From positions 62,001-126,000 of the forward strand of contig JABCZR010000001.1 of assembly GCA_013289585.1 (NCBI GenBank): DNA of 64,000 nt, given 5' to 3'. Origin of the DNA: Acidobacteriota bacterium. Lineage in GTDB: Bacteria > Acidobacteriota > Terriglobia > Acidiferrales > UBA7541. A model generated the notes under the pieces. That model was given only the letters and a program-made list of their open reading frames with translations, searched no databases and was not told the origin of the DNA. The position numbers and the translations under genes were made by a program. The first letter of the stretch is position 1; every line of letters begins with the position of its first letter. Positions 52,126-61,276 of this stretch are shown here, one piece after another.

Positions 52126-52420
52126 GCTGTACCAAGTGTCGGAGGGCGGTAGTAACAGGGTCAATAGTACGGAAGGACTCCCCCGTGAAAAGGTGTGGAA
52201 AAGTAGAAATGGAGATCGAGACGCGCAGGGGGCGCTTTGCCGACCCGGCGGTGCTGTGCATGCGAAAAAGCCTAGTAGAGCTTAGGTGCGCTGGGCGCAT
52301 TTGCGGAGGTAGTTTTTCGCGGAGAATTTACGGGCAATGTTTTCGGAGCTCATGCAGCGGATGAGGCCGAAGATGGGGCGCGCGGGACCCCAAGGGTGGT
52401 TGTAGCAGCACAGCGAATCC

Positions 52421-52448
52421 TTGACATTTTCTGGGGTAGGGCTATTGT
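52421..52448 (+). promoter_or_regulatory. Promoter of the amidohydrolase gene
   Basis: TTGACA (52421-52426), 16-bp spacer, TATTGT (52443-52448; 4 of 6). Start of transcription near 52455, about 32 bp before the ATG. In 52126-52420 I see no firm gene (a short minus-strand frame is discussed in the findings). Confidence 0.6.
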
Positions 52449-52486
52449 CTGCGTTCCGGGACTTGGATGCTCATCGGGGGCAACGA

Positions 52487-53824
52487 ATGATTCGCAAAGT
52501 GAGTGGGGTAGTTTTGGTATGTCTTGCCATATTGGCGCCGGCGTATGGCCAGGCGCAGAAAGCAGCGAGCAAGACGATCGTGGTGAAGGCTGCGCGAATG
52601 TTTGACGGGAAGAGCAACGCGCTGGTGAAACCGGGAGCGGTTGTGGTGACCGACGGAAAAATCGTCGCGGCCGGCACAAGCGTGCCGATACCCGCGGGAG
52701 CTGAAGTGATCGATCTGGGAGACGCGACACTGCTGCCGGGTTTCATTGACGCGCACACGCATCTGACCAGCATGTACAACGAAGATTGGAAGCAAGCGGC
52801 GGTGGACGGCTTGCGGAAACCGATCGCGGAAGAGGCGCTGGATTCCATCGCGAACGCGAAGGTGACCCTGATGGCGGGATTTACGACCGTGCGGGACGTC
52901 GGTTCGCACGACCAACTGGACGTCGGCTTCCGAAACGCCATCAACGACCGGAAGGTGCAGGGACCGCGAATGCTGGTGTCGGTTCACGCGATTGGTGCGA
53001 CGGGCGGCCACTGCGACCACACGGACGGCTATCGCCAGGGACTTTTCCCCGAGACCACTCCCGAGAATGGGGTGATTAACGGGCCGGAGCAGGCGCGGTT
53101 CGCGGTGCGTCTGGACCACAAATACGGAGCAGACATTATCAAAGTCTGCGCGACGGGCGGAGTGCTTTCGCTCACAGATGACGTGGACACACCACAACTG
53201 ACGCAGGAAGAGCTGAACGCCATCGTGGACGAGGCGCACGCCCTGAGGCGGAAGACGGCAGCGCACGCGCACGGTGCGGAAGGTGCAAAGCGGGCGATCC
53301 GGGCAGGAATTGATTCGATCGAACACGGGTCGTTTCTGGATGACGAAGCCTTGGAAATGATGAAGGCGCGCGGCACCTACCTGGTGCCGACATTGATCGC
53401 AGCAGAAAGCCTGAAAGAAAAAATAGACAAGGGGCTGTACCTGCCGCCGGCGATCGTGGCGAAGACGAGAGCGGCGCTGGCCGCGCGCACGAATATGTTT
53501 CACAACGCAGTGGCCAAAGGCGTGAAGATCGGGTTTGGCACGGACGCGGGCGTCTATGCTCACGGAAGGAATGCGGAGGAGTTTCACCTCATGGTGGACC
53601 TGGGAGGGATGAAACCGATGGACGCGCTGCGGTCATCGGCTTTGGCGGACGCCGAGCTGCTGGGAATGGCGGACAAGATCGGGACACTCGAGCCGGGAAA
53701 GCTGGCGGATGTGATTGCAGTACCGGGCGACCCGGTGGAGAATATCCGCCAAACGGAACACGTTTTCTTTGTGATGAAGGAAGGCGTGATTTACAAGAAT
53801 GAGCCCGTTTCGGCTGTCAAATAG
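52487..53824 (+). CDS. Exported amidohydrolase (imidazolonepropionase/Xaa-Pro dipeptidase-like)
   Basis: Metal-dependent amidohydrolase barrel of 445 residues with signal peptide (1-21, APAYGQ). Metal ligands and catalysis: GFIDAHTHL (HxH), bridging Lys in DIIKVCATGG, His in TAAHAHGAEG and SIEHGS, Asp in FGTDAGVYAHG. The order and spacing resemble exported acidobacterial and proteobacterial prolidase-like amidohydrolases acting on dipeptides or small amides. Start ATG at 52487 gives a normal signal; ribosome site is weak (GGGGG). Confidence 0.92.
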   Translation: MIRKVSGVVLVCLAILAPAYGQAQKAASKTIVVKAARMFDGKSNALVKPGAVVVTDGKIVAAGTSVPIPAGAEVIDLGDATLLPGFIDAHTHLTSMYNEDWKQAAVDGLRKPIAEEALDSIANAKVTLMAGFTTVRDVGSHDQLDVGFRNAINDRKVQGPRMLVSVHAIGATGGHCDHTDGYRQGLFPETTPENGVINGPEQARFAVRLDHKYGADIIKVCATGGVLSLTDDVDTPQLTQEELNAIVDEAHALRRKTAAHAHGAEGAKRAIRAGIDSIEHGSFLDDEALEMMKARGTYLVPTLIAAESLKEKIDKGLYLPPAIVAKTRAALAARTNMFHNAVAKGVKIGFGTDAGVYAHGRNAEEFHLMVDLGGMKPMDALRSSALADAELLGMADKIGTLEPGKLADVIAVPGDPVENIRQTEHVFFVMKEGVIYKNEPVSAVK

Positions 53825-53896
53825 GAAGGAATAAAAGCGACCATCCCGGGGTAAATTGAAGTAACACGCAGAAGGAGTTGAGAAGGATTTCTTTCC

Positions 53897-54364
53897 GTGG
53901 CAGACCTGAATGACACCGTGGCAGGTGGGCTGGCAGCGTACTACGAATACGTGGCCATGGATTTGCATAAATGGGTGGACCCCCTTTCGAATGAACAGTT
54001 CTGGCGGAATCCGTTCCCGTACGGAAATAGCGTGGGGCACCTGGTGCTGCATCTGACAGGAAATTTGAGCTATTACATCGGAGCGCGAGTGGCAGAGAAC
54101 GGATACGTGCGGGACCGTAACCGCGAGTTCACGGACAAGCAGCCTCCTTCCAAGGAGGAAGCGCTGCGGGCGTTTGACCGGACGATGGCGATGGTAGTGG
54201 CAACGATTCGAAAGCAGGCTGCTGGGGACTGGGGAAAAGAATACACAGCGGAGCTCGAACCGGAACCGGCGGACCGATTTCAGATTTTCGTGCGTTGTGC
54301 GGGACATGCATATCATCACGTCGGGCAAATTGTGTACCTGAGCCGAGAGTTGGCGAGAACTTAA
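53897..54364 (+). CDS. DinB-family protein, cytoplasmic
   Basis: 155 residues, no signal peptide. Four-helix bundle with GHLVLHLTGNLSYYIGARV (first His) and the late GHAYHHVGQIVYLSREL (two His), the DinB metal triad. Start is GTG at 53897 with GAAGGA upstream. Third DinB protein of the window and the only one not exported. Lies 72 bp after the amidohydrolase on the same strand, perhaps co-transcribed. Function unknown. Confidence 0.85.
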   Translation: MADLNDTVAGGLAAYYEYVAMDLHKWVDPLSNEQFWRNPFPYGNSVGHLVLHLTGNLSYYIGARVAENGYVRDRNREFTDKQPPSKEEALRAFDRTMAMVVATIRKQAAGDWGKEYTAELEPEPADRFQIFVRCAGHAYHHVGQIVYLSRELART

Positions 54365-54394
54365 GGCCGGGAGATTGCGCCGGCACGGTGCAGA

Positions 54395-54601
54395 GTGGGC
54401 ATCGCGCGGGCGAGAACTGAAGCGCGAGTGGTCGAACAGAAACGACTCACAAGGGGCAAGGCTGCCCTGTTGGTGATTCTTTCCGCCGTGGGGGCGGTCG
54501 TGTCAGCAACGAAGCTGCACGGCTGGCACGTTTATCTGGGGTTTGCCCTCGTGGCGATTGGTCTTTTCGTTGCCTTCATCCGCTGGAACCGCAAGTACTG
54601 A
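54395..54601 (+). CDS. Small two-helix membrane protein
   Basis: 68 residues with two hydrophobic helices (AALLVILSAVGAVVSAT and VYLGFALVAIGLFVAFI) flanked by basic residues; no family recognised. GTG start at 54395 is uncertain, with another GTG at 54428. Same strand as the DinB gene, 30 bp after it. The two clean helices support a real gene but it is short. Confidence 0.5.
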   Translation: MGIARARTEARVVEQKRLTRGKAALLVILSAVGAVVSATKLHGWHVYLGFALVAIGLFVAFIRWNRKY

Positions 54602-54730
54602 GTAAAGCTCTCTCCCAAGGATTGGGTTGCACAGGAAATGCTGAGGGTCTCTTTGGCAGCTGGCGCGGAAAGCCAGAATAAACCAAGGCACTGCAGCCGA
54701 TGACGTCCCATAAAGAGCGGATAAAAGAAA

Positions 54731-55183
54731 TCAACAGCAGCGGTAAATTCGCAGAGCGGGAAGCGGCTGGAGATCGGGTTCGACCCAGGCTTCGCGCGCG
54801 CTGGCAGACTGCAGTAGTTCATTCGAATAGTATTTCGCCAGCAGATTTTTATCGCTCAAATCGGGTTGAGCGGCCATGAACTGGTCGAAGGTTTTGCCCT
54901 CCGGCGTCTCCACCAGAGCGACGGCGACCAGACGCATCCAAGCCAATGTAAGTGTGTGGTGATATTTCTGGGTTGCGCCATGGTGATTGGCGAACCGGCG
55001 GATACCGCCGGCCAGGCGCTCCGCGGCGCGAGAGGCGTCTGAGGATTGCAGGTAGAGCCAGGCGACGCGGAGATGCTCGCGATGATGAAAGAGCTCGGCG
55101 GGAAAAGACAAGTCTTCGAACGCGCGGAGAAAATCCTCGTCGCTCCACACCGATGTGCGAGAAGTGGAATCAAGATCCGACAT
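54731..55183 (-). CDS. Hypothetical protein with HHREH motif
   Basis: 150 residues, mostly helical, no signal. The segment ELFHHREHLRVAWLYL is His-rich and could bind a metal; a second conserved-looking stretch is QKYHHTLTLAWMRLV. I recognise the general look of a conserved bacterial hypothetical family but no function. Upstream on the same strand lies the ABC permease gene, ending 42 bp away. Confidence 0.7.
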   Translation of the reverse strand: MSDLDSTSRTSVWSDEDFLRAFEDLSFPAELFHHREHLRVAWLYLQSSDASRAAERLAGGIRRFANHHGATQKYHHTLTLAWMRLVAVALVETPEGKTFDQFMAAQPDLSDKNLLAKYYSNELLQSASAREAWVEPDLQPLPALRIYRCC

Positions 55184-55225
55184 AAGAATTTGGAAAAATG
55201 AAAAACTCGTGCTCAGAGGATTGTA

Positions 55226-57001
55226 CTACGTCTCCAGCTTGAAGCGGGAAGCGGCGAGGCGGTAGAGACGGCGCCAGACCAGGCGATTGATGAGCACAAC
55301 GACCGTGGCCATGATCAGCGTGGAAGCCAGAAGCACATCGAAACGGCCGGAATCGCTGGCGCTGCTGATCGTGCTGCCTAAACCGGGGGCCGAGACGATG
55401 CGGCCCTGGAAATGAAAATATTCCGCGACGATGCTGGCGTTCCATGCGCCACCCGAGGCCGTGACCATGCCGGTGACCAGATACGGAAAGATGGCGGGCA
55501 GGATCAGATGGCGCCAGCGATCCCAGGAACTGAAGTGAAAAACGTGAGCGACTTCTTTCAGGTCGGTGGGAATAGCCATGGCGCCGGCGATGACGTTGAA
55601 AAGGATGTACCACTGCGTGCCGAGGAGCATGAGGAGCAGGGCGGCGATCTCGAGTCCGCCGCGAAGGCGAAGAAGGAATAGGAGAATAATCGGAAAGAGC
55701 GCGGTGGCGGGAATCGAAGCGGCGATTTGCACCAGCGGCTGTGCGATGCGGGCGAATCGGGGATTCGAACCGATGGCGACACCGGCGGGAACGGTCCACA
55801 GCGCACCCAAGATGAGCGCTGCATTGACTCGCAGAAAAGTAAGCGCGGCACTTTCCAGCAGCTCGCGGTAATCCTCGCCGTGGAGGCCGGACAATTCCCG
55901 GACCGCGTGGTAAACGGTGAATCCGAGTCCGACGAGGACGCCGACGCCAAGCAGGTAGCCGATCCAACGGCGCAGCTGGTGCTGCTTAGGAGCGGAGAAC
56001 GTTTTCGCGGCGCGGCGGGCGCCGAGAGTAAAAGTCAGAGTGAGCCAGTTGAAAAAGGGCAGAAAGAGAAGGCGATAAAGACGAATGAGAATGGAAGCGC
56101 GACCGATGATATGGAGCAGACTGGTCTGCGCGGTGCCGGAGCTTTCAACTTGCTCGAATTTGAATTTATCCGCCCAGATGATGATGGGCCGCCAGACGAG
56201 TTGATCGAGCAGGACGATGACGGTGACCATCGCGGCAACGCCCCAGAGAATCGCGCGCGTGTCGCCATGGCTGGCCGCGGTTTGCAGGAAAGAGCCCAGG
56301 CCGGGGAGGCGGAAGTCGTGCGTGCCAAGCACGAACATTTCGCAAGCCATCAGGAAAAACCAGCCGCCGGCGACGGACATCATGGAATTCCAGACGAGAC
56401 CGATGGTGGAAAAAGGAAGGTCGAGCTCGGCGAAGCGTTGCCAGCGGCTGAAGCGATAGATGATCGCGGCCTCATGCAGTTCGCGCGGAACGGATTTCAA
56501 AGAAGAATAGAAACTGAAAGCAATATTCCAGACCTGCCCGGTGAAGATGAGCAAGATGCAGCCGAGTTCTACGCCGAGTTCGCTGTGGGGAAAGATGGCG
56601 ACCATAGCGAGCATCACGCCGGGAAGAAAACTCAGCACCGGGATGGACTGGAGAATGTCCAAGAGCGGAATCATGATGATTTCGGCGCGGCGCGAGCTTG
56701 CGGCAATGTAACCATAAGCGAGAGCGAACAGTAGGCTCAGTGTGTACGCCACGCCAATACGCACAAGTGAATACAGGGCGTAGAGCGGAAGATCACGCGG
56801 GTTCTGCGAAATCTGGGCTTCGGGATGTACAGGGCCCAGCCAGGTACGGCCTATGGCATACAGGCCAAAGATGGCGGCGAAGACACACAGAAAGAGACCG
56901 ATGTCGATGAGAAAACCCCAAGCCCAGCGCGAGCCAGCGGGACGCACTGTGGGGGGAGGCAACGGCGTTGCTTCGGAAAACGAGGAAATGAGTGCGGGCA
57001 C
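55226..57001 (-). CDS. ABC transporter permease, two fused NitT/TauT-type domains
   Basis: 591-residue inner-membrane protein with two tandem binding-protein-dependent permease domains (about 20-280 and 330-580), each about six helices. EAA-type loops for the ATPase: ELHEAAIIYRFSRWQRFAELDLP in the first and DLKEVAHVFHFSSWDRWRHLILP in the second. One fused chain can replace the usual permease dimer. The ATPase gene lies 7 bp upstream on the same strand. No periplasmic binding protein gene is nearby. Substrate class by family: nitrate, sulfonate, bicarbonate or similar anion. Confidence 0.9.
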   Translation of the reverse strand: MPALISSFSEATPLPPPTVRPAGSRWAWGFLIDIGLFLCVFAAIFGLYAIGRTWLGPVHPEAQISQNPRDLPLYALYSLVRIGVAYTLSLLFALAYGYIAASSRRAEIIMIPLLDILQSIPVLSFLPGVMLAMVAIFPHSELGVELGCILLIFTGQVWNIAFSFYSSLKSVPRELHEAAIIYRFSRWQRFAELDLPFSTIGLVWNSMMSVAGGWFFLMACEMFVLGTHDFRLPGLGSFLQTAASHGDTRAILWGVAAMVTVIVLLDQLVWRPIIIWADKFKFEQVESSGTAQTSLLHIIGRASILIRLYRLLFLPFFNWLTLTFTLGARRAAKTFSAPKQHQLRRWIGYLLGVGVLVGLGFTVYHAVRELSGLHGEDYRELLESAALTFLRVNAALILGALWTVPAGVAIGSNPRFARIAQPLVQIAASIPATALFPIILLFLLRLRGGLEIAALLLMLLGTQWYILFNVIAGAMAIPTDLKEVAHVFHFSSWDRWRHLILPAIFPYLVTGMVTASGGAWNASIVAEYFHFQGRIVSAPGLGSTISSASDSGRFDVLLASTLIMATVVVLINRLVWRRLYRLAASRFKLET

Positions 57002-57008
57002 GGGAAGG

Positions 57009-58328
57009 TCAGGCCTCGGTGAGGGTCAGCTTGCCGGTGGCGGCATCGTAATCGAAAATCTCGGCATAGCGTCCCCATTGGATGGCGGTTTCGAGCTGGC
57101 GGCGGGCTTCGTCTTCGCTGAAATGCTCGTCAAGCAGGTCGCGGAAAAATTCATCGTTGAGAGTGCGATCGGATTTGGATTTGAGCGCTTGTTCCATCTG
57201 GCGGAGTAAGGGCACATTGGCGATGGCGGCTTTGCGGAAGATTGCTTTGCGGCCTTGGATGTCGGCTTGCGCGAAGATCTGGCCCTCCGGAGTGATGACG
57301 GCTTCACCTTCCTCGACGCGGAGCAAGCCGAGGAGAACGGCGGTGTCAACAGTGGGAAGGAGCGCGTCAACTTCCAAACTGAGTTCGTCGGCGAGACGAT
57401 GGAGATCCGCGCGGCCGCCATGGTCGGCGAGAATCTCCAGGAGGCCGGCCATTCCGCCGGGGCGCGTGTGCGGCAGCATGATGACTTTCGGGCGGACGGC
57501 AACGCCGGCGCCGTAAGTGCGAGGCGGAGAGGTTTCGTCCTTGTGCTCGGGGCGCGTAAGAACGCGATAGATGGAATCGACAAGCTCGATGAACTTGGCG
57601 GCTTTGCGGTCGCGAGGATGCGGGAGATCAACAGTGAAGTCCGCGTGGATATGCGCGGGGTTGCGGCCGAGGACAATGATGCGGTCAGCGAGGACGACAG
57701 CTTCCTCGATGTTGTGTGTAACGATAAAGATGGCGCGCGTGGGAATCTTGTGACCGAGCCAGAGCTCAAGAAGTTCGCCGCGCAGCGTTTCCGCGGTTAG
57801 AACGTCGAGGGCAGAGAAAGGCTCGTCCATGAAGAGCACTTCGGGCTCAACGACCAAAGCGCGGGCGACTCCGACGCGCTGTTTCATGCCGCCGGAGAGT
57901 TCCTTGGGATAGGCGGTTTCGAATCCATCGAGTCCAACAGCGTCGATGATGCGGAGCGCGCGCTTGTGGCGCTCGATGGGAGGCATGCCGCGGGCTTCGA
58001 GTGGAGCTTCGACATTTTCCAGAACGGTGAGCCAGGGGAAGAGGGCGAAGCTTTGAAAGACAATCGAAACGTTCGGCGATTCTCCCTGCACGGGCTGGCC
58101 GTGCCAAAACACGGAGCCAGCGGAGGCCGGCGAGAGGCCCGTCAACATGCGGAGCAAGGTGGATTTGCCGCAACCAGAGGCACCGAGCAGGGCAATGATC
58201 TGGCCGGGATAGACGGCGAGATCGGTGGCGGCGATGACCTGGATGCGGCTGCCGTCGGGCTGCGGATAAAATTTTTCCAACTGGCGCGCTTCGATGATGG
58301 GAACGGGCTCGGTGTTTGCAGTGCTCAT
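57009..58328 (-). CDS. NitT/TauT-type ABC ATPase with C-terminal AAA-associated domain
   Basis: 439 residues. ABC domain 1-250: Walker A GASGCGKST, Q loop FQSFALFPW, signature LSGGMKQR, Walker B VLFMDEPFSALD, switch His THNIEEA. The C-terminal part (about 290-435) is an AAA-associated regulatory domain, winged-helix-like, seen in nitrate and bicarbonate transporter ATPases. Forms a two-gene operon with the fused permease. ATG at 58328 abuts a region upstream of the divergent membrane-protein gene. Confidence 0.92.
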   Translation of the reverse strand: MSTANTEPVPIIEARQLEKFYPQPDGSRIQVIAATDLAVYPGQIIALLGASGCGKSTLLRMLTGLSPASAGSVFWHGQPVQGESPNVSIVFQSFALFPWLTVLENVEAPLEARGMPPIERHKRALRIIDAVGLDGFETAYPKELSGGMKQRVGVARALVVEPEVLFMDEPFSALDVLTAETLRGELLELWLGHKIPTRAIFIVTHNIEEAVVLADRIIVLGRNPAHIHADFTVDLPHPRDRKAAKFIELVDSIYRVLTRPEHKDETSPPRTYGAGVAVRPKVIMLPHTRPGGMAGLLEILADHGGRADLHRLADELSLEVDALLPTVDTAVLLGLLRVEEGEAVITPEGQIFAQADIQGRKAIFRKAAIANVPLLRQMEQALKSKSDRTLNDEFFRDLLDEHFSEDEARRQLETAIQWGRYAEIFDYDAATGKLTLTEA

Positions 58329-58425
58329 GAGCGCGTGTATTATCGCTCAACTGCGGGATACCCGCATACAAATGGATGAGCCGGGAAGCGCTGCTCTTTG
58401 ACGGTTACAATTGCATGAACACTGC

Positions 58426-60156
58426 ATGACATCCCCTGCGGAAAATCAAACTCGATTGAAGATCGCGGCGAACTCCCGCGAATGGCTATTGGCCCTGGGT
58501 GTTTCGCTGGGAACGGCGCTGCTGGTGATTGCGCCGTTTTTCTGGCTTGGAAATGCTTCCGGGCATGATTTCGGATTCCATGCGGCGTCGTGGCTGGATG
58601 CCGCCGGGCAGTGGAAAGAAGGGATTTTCTACCCGCGATGGACCGAGTGGGCCAACCATGGATTCGGCGAGCCGCGGTTCATTTTTTATCCGCCGCTTTC
58701 GTGGATGTTGGGAGCGGCCATCGGGCTGGTGGCTCCCTGGAATAGCGTGCCGATGCTTTTCATCGCGCTGGTGCAGACGATAGCGGGAATCTGCGCGTTT
58801 GCGCTGGTGCGGCGCTTCGCGTCGGGGAAAGCGGCGCTATTCGGCGCGGCTGCTTATGCGGCGAATCCGTATGCGCTGCTGATCATCTATATGCGCAGCG
58901 ATTTTGCGGAATTGCTGGCCTGCGCATTGATGCCGGTGGTGTTGCTGGCGGCACTGAAGAACTGCGGGCTGGCGAGGGATCGCCGGCGTTTGCAAACACG
59001 GGCCATCGCGTTTTTCGCGGTGGTGTTCGCGGCGGTTTGGCTGTCGAATGCGCCTGCCGGGGTGATGGCAAGCTATACCGTCGCGCTTATTTTTGCCTGG
59101 GCGACGCTCAGGGAAAAATCGTTTTGGCCGCTCTGGCGAGGCGCAGCAGGAATTGCCGTCGGTTTCAGCCTGACGGGCTTCTATCTCCTGCCGGCCGCGT
59201 TTGAACAGCGCTGGGTGAACATCACGCAGGCACTCGCTTCCGGCTTGCAACCTGCCGACAATTTCCTTTACACGATGATCAACGATCCGGAACACAACTT
59301 GTTCAACTGGATCGCTTCGAGCGTGGCAATCGTGATCGTGCTGATGACAGGCATCGCGGCTATTGCCGCGCGTGGAAGGCCGAGTAAGGAAGAATCAAAC
59401 GAGGAAGGAGAAAAACTCTGGCGAGTGTTGCTGCTCGTTGCAGCGGCGGCAACGATTCTGATGATTCGGCCTACTGGAGTTTTTTGGGAGCATCTTCCCA
59501 AGCTGCGGTTTGTGCAGTTTCCGTGGAGGTGGATGGCGATTCTTGCGGTGCCTTATGCCTGCTTTCTGGCAGGCGCCGTGATGCGAAGGCGAACGGGCTG
59601 GATCTGGGCGGTGATGGCGCTGTCCGCCACGGGCGGAACGGCGACGTTTCTAGTTCAGCACGCCTGGTGGGATTCCGAGGATATTCCGGCGTTGCGGGAA
59701 GCGATTGCCAAGGACCAGGGCTTTGAGGGAGTGGATGAGTACGATCCGTCCGGAGATGATCATTCCAGTCTTCCGGAAAAAGCGCCAAGAGTGGAAATTC
59801 TGCCGGCCCGGGAATCGGATGTCAGCACGCCGAACGCGCAAGTCCGCATCGTGCGATGGAGCGCGGAAGAAAGAGAGCTACAGGTTTCATCAGAGCAGCC
59901 GGTACGATTGTCGCTGCGGCTGCTCGATTATCCGGCGTGGCTCGTGGAAGTGAATGGCAAGGCCGTCACGCCGCAGCACGCGGAGAGTACTGACCAGATG
60001 GTTCTGGTTCTTCCGGCGGGGGCGCAGCGCATCACGGCACGATTTGTGCGCACGCCGGATCGGAAGCTGGGCATTGCCCTGTCCGTGTTGGGGGCGTTGA
60101 CGCTGCTCGCGCTCTTCAACGCCGGCGGCCTGCGGCTCCTTTCGGCAAGCCCGTGA
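58426..60156 (+). CDS. Large membrane protein, 6-pyruvoyl-tetrahydropterin-synthase-related / GT-C-like
   Basis: Polytopic membrane protein of 576 residues with about ten helices, ending in a periplasmic beta domain (about 470-550) and a last helix. The opening loop GHDFGFHAASWLDAAGQW and FGEPRFIFYPPLSWMLG are typical of the PTPS-related membrane family, which has a GT-C glycosyltransferase-like layout with Asp in the first loop (GHDF). It may transfer a lipid-linked sugar, but no donor or acceptor can be named. ATG at 58426 chosen; a TTG at 58411 is in frame. Divergent from the ABC operon. Confidence 0.8.
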   Translation: MTSPAENQTRLKIAANSREWLLALGVSLGTALLVIAPFFWLGNASGHDFGFHAASWLDAAGQWKEGIFYPRWTEWANHGFGEPRFIFYPPLSWMLGAAIGLVAPWNSVPMLFIALVQTIAGICAFALVRRFASGKAALFGAAAYAANPYALLIIYMRSDFAELLACALMPVVLLAALKNCGLARDRRRLQTRAIAFFAVVFAAVWLSNAPAGVMASYTVALIFAWATLREKSFWPLWRGAAGIAVGFSLTGFYLLPAAFEQRWVNITQALASGLQPADNFLYTMINDPEHNLFNWIASSVAIVIVLMTGIAAIAARGRPSKEESNEEGEKLWRVLLLVAAAATILMIRPTGVFWEHLPKLRFVQFPWRWMAILAVPYACFLAGAVMRRRTGWIWAVMALSATGGTATFLVQHAWWDSEDIPALREAIAKDQGFEGVDEYDPSGDDHSSLPEKAPRVEILPARESDVSTPNAQVRIVRWSAEERELQVSSEQPVRLSLRLLDYPAWLVEVNGKAVTPQHAESTDQMVLVLPAGAQRITARFVRTPDRKLGIALSVLGALTLLALFNAGGLRLLSASP

Positions 60157-60777
60157 GTACGTGGCAAGAGTTCCCGCCATTGCCCGGCCGCCGGCCAACA
60201 CTGTAAGGGATGTGCCCGGTCTGTACCCCGATGGGGAGGCGGCCCCCCTTTTTTTTGTAAGTGCGGAATCTAAAGGACTTAGCATTTCTGTAAGTCTTTT
60301 AGAATGAACACTTGCGAAGGTGTCTTGGAGGTGTTGATTCTAAAGAAGTTGGCGGGAATGAATTCGCCAGACAACCAAGGACCTGAGAACGTTGTCTTAC
60401 AGAGCCTCGCTTGGAAGGGGCAGAATATCTCCCAGCCTTAATGTACTAAAGTCTTAACCGAGTCGTCAACAAACAATTCGGTAGTTCCCCGAATCCAGAC
60501 CGAACTACGACTTTACGTTTAGAGTCTCCTGGTCAGCTCCGCTGGCGCTGCGGAACTAAGGAGCTGTGTACTCATAGCTTTAAGGGTGTCAGCGACAAGG
60601 GACGACACGCACGGATGGTCATCCGGATGTCGCGTGATGTCGCTTGCCAAGCCACCGGTCGAGGAGCATCATTCGGCCCAACGCTGAAACTACCCGGCAA
60701 GAGGTCAGGCACGACTCACGTCTTATCAGAGTGTGTTGCTTCTGGCGGCCGGCAGGACAGGCAAAAAGGAGGCAATC
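60157..60777. other. Gene-free intergenic region holding a dispersed repeat
   Basis: 621 bp between the membrane protein and the first small secreted protein. It contains the inverse copy of the three-arm repeat (60239-60343) and, at about 60480-60511, a short stem GTAGTTC/GAACTAC. I find no gene, tRNA or clear promoter in 60344-60760. Confidence 0.5.
60239..60343 (-). repeat. Dispersed three-arm inverted-repeat element, copy 2 (inverse of 18347-18451)
   Basis: Read on the minus strand it repeats copy 1 in order: TTAGAATCAACAC, CAAGTGTTCATTCTAA, GCTAAGTCCTTTAGATTCC, a GCACTTAC block, an A-run and a G-run. Arms TTAGAATGAACACT (60299-60312) and GTGTTGATTCTAA (60331-60343) show one mismatch. 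Most divergence from copy 1 is in the spacer. Confidence 0.75.
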
Positions 60778-61236
60778 ATGATCCAGCCAAGACGAAAGCG
60801 GGCCCTTATGGGGTTTGGCCTAGCCCTTTTCCTAGTGACCGTCGCTGCAGGGCAGGATGGCAAAAGCGTTGACCAGAGCAACCGAGCCATTGAGAGGAGC
60901 TCCAAAGTCTACATCGCGCCGATTGAAGGCGGCTTCGACACGTTTCTGGCGGCGGCGATCATCAAGAAGCAAGTTCCTGTGGTGGTGGTGACGGACCGGG
61001 CCAAGGCGGAGTATGAGATTTCCGGGATCGCCAATACGGAGAGGGCGGGTTGGGCGAAGATGCTGTTCATGGGAGTGGACAATTCAAATGATATGGCCAG
61101 CATCAAGGTGGTGTATCTGAAGGGCGATGAAGTGGTTTACGGCTATTCAGTGAAGAAAGGCAATTCCTATAGAGGAAAGCAGAGCGCGGCCGAAGCGTGC
61201 GCAAAGCATTTGAAAGAGAAAATCGAAGGGAAATAG
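60778..61236 (+). CDS. Small secreted protein, tandem paralogue 1
   Basis: 152 residues, no named family. Signal peptide (about 1-25, TVAAGQ). Body begins SKVYIAPIEGGFDTFLAAAI, continues VPVVVVTDRAKAEYEISG, then MASIKVVYLKGDEVVYGYSV and ends SAAEACAKHLKEKIEG. The pattern suggests a small alpha/beta fold with a lone Cys. ATG at 60778 fixed by AAAGGAGG. A paralogue follows 40 bp downstream with the same blocks; the two form an operon-like tandem duplication. Role unknown; likely periplasmic. Confidence 0.8.
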   Translation: MIQPRRKRALMGFGLALFLVTVAAGQDGKSVDQSNRAIERSSKVYIAPIEGGFDTFLAAAIIKKQVPVVVVTDRAKAEYEISGIANTERAGWAKMLFMGVDNSNDMASIKVVYLKGDEVVYGYSVKKGNSYRGKQSAAEACAKHLKEKIEGK

Positions 61237-61276
61237 TTTCCTGGTAGAGCTCATAGAGAGAGGTTGGAGGGCTGAA

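Noticed and set aside
52442-53587. 381-codon minus-strand frame opposite the amidohydrolase
   Set aside because: Antisense shadow; the plus frame carries all amidohydrolase metal ligands.
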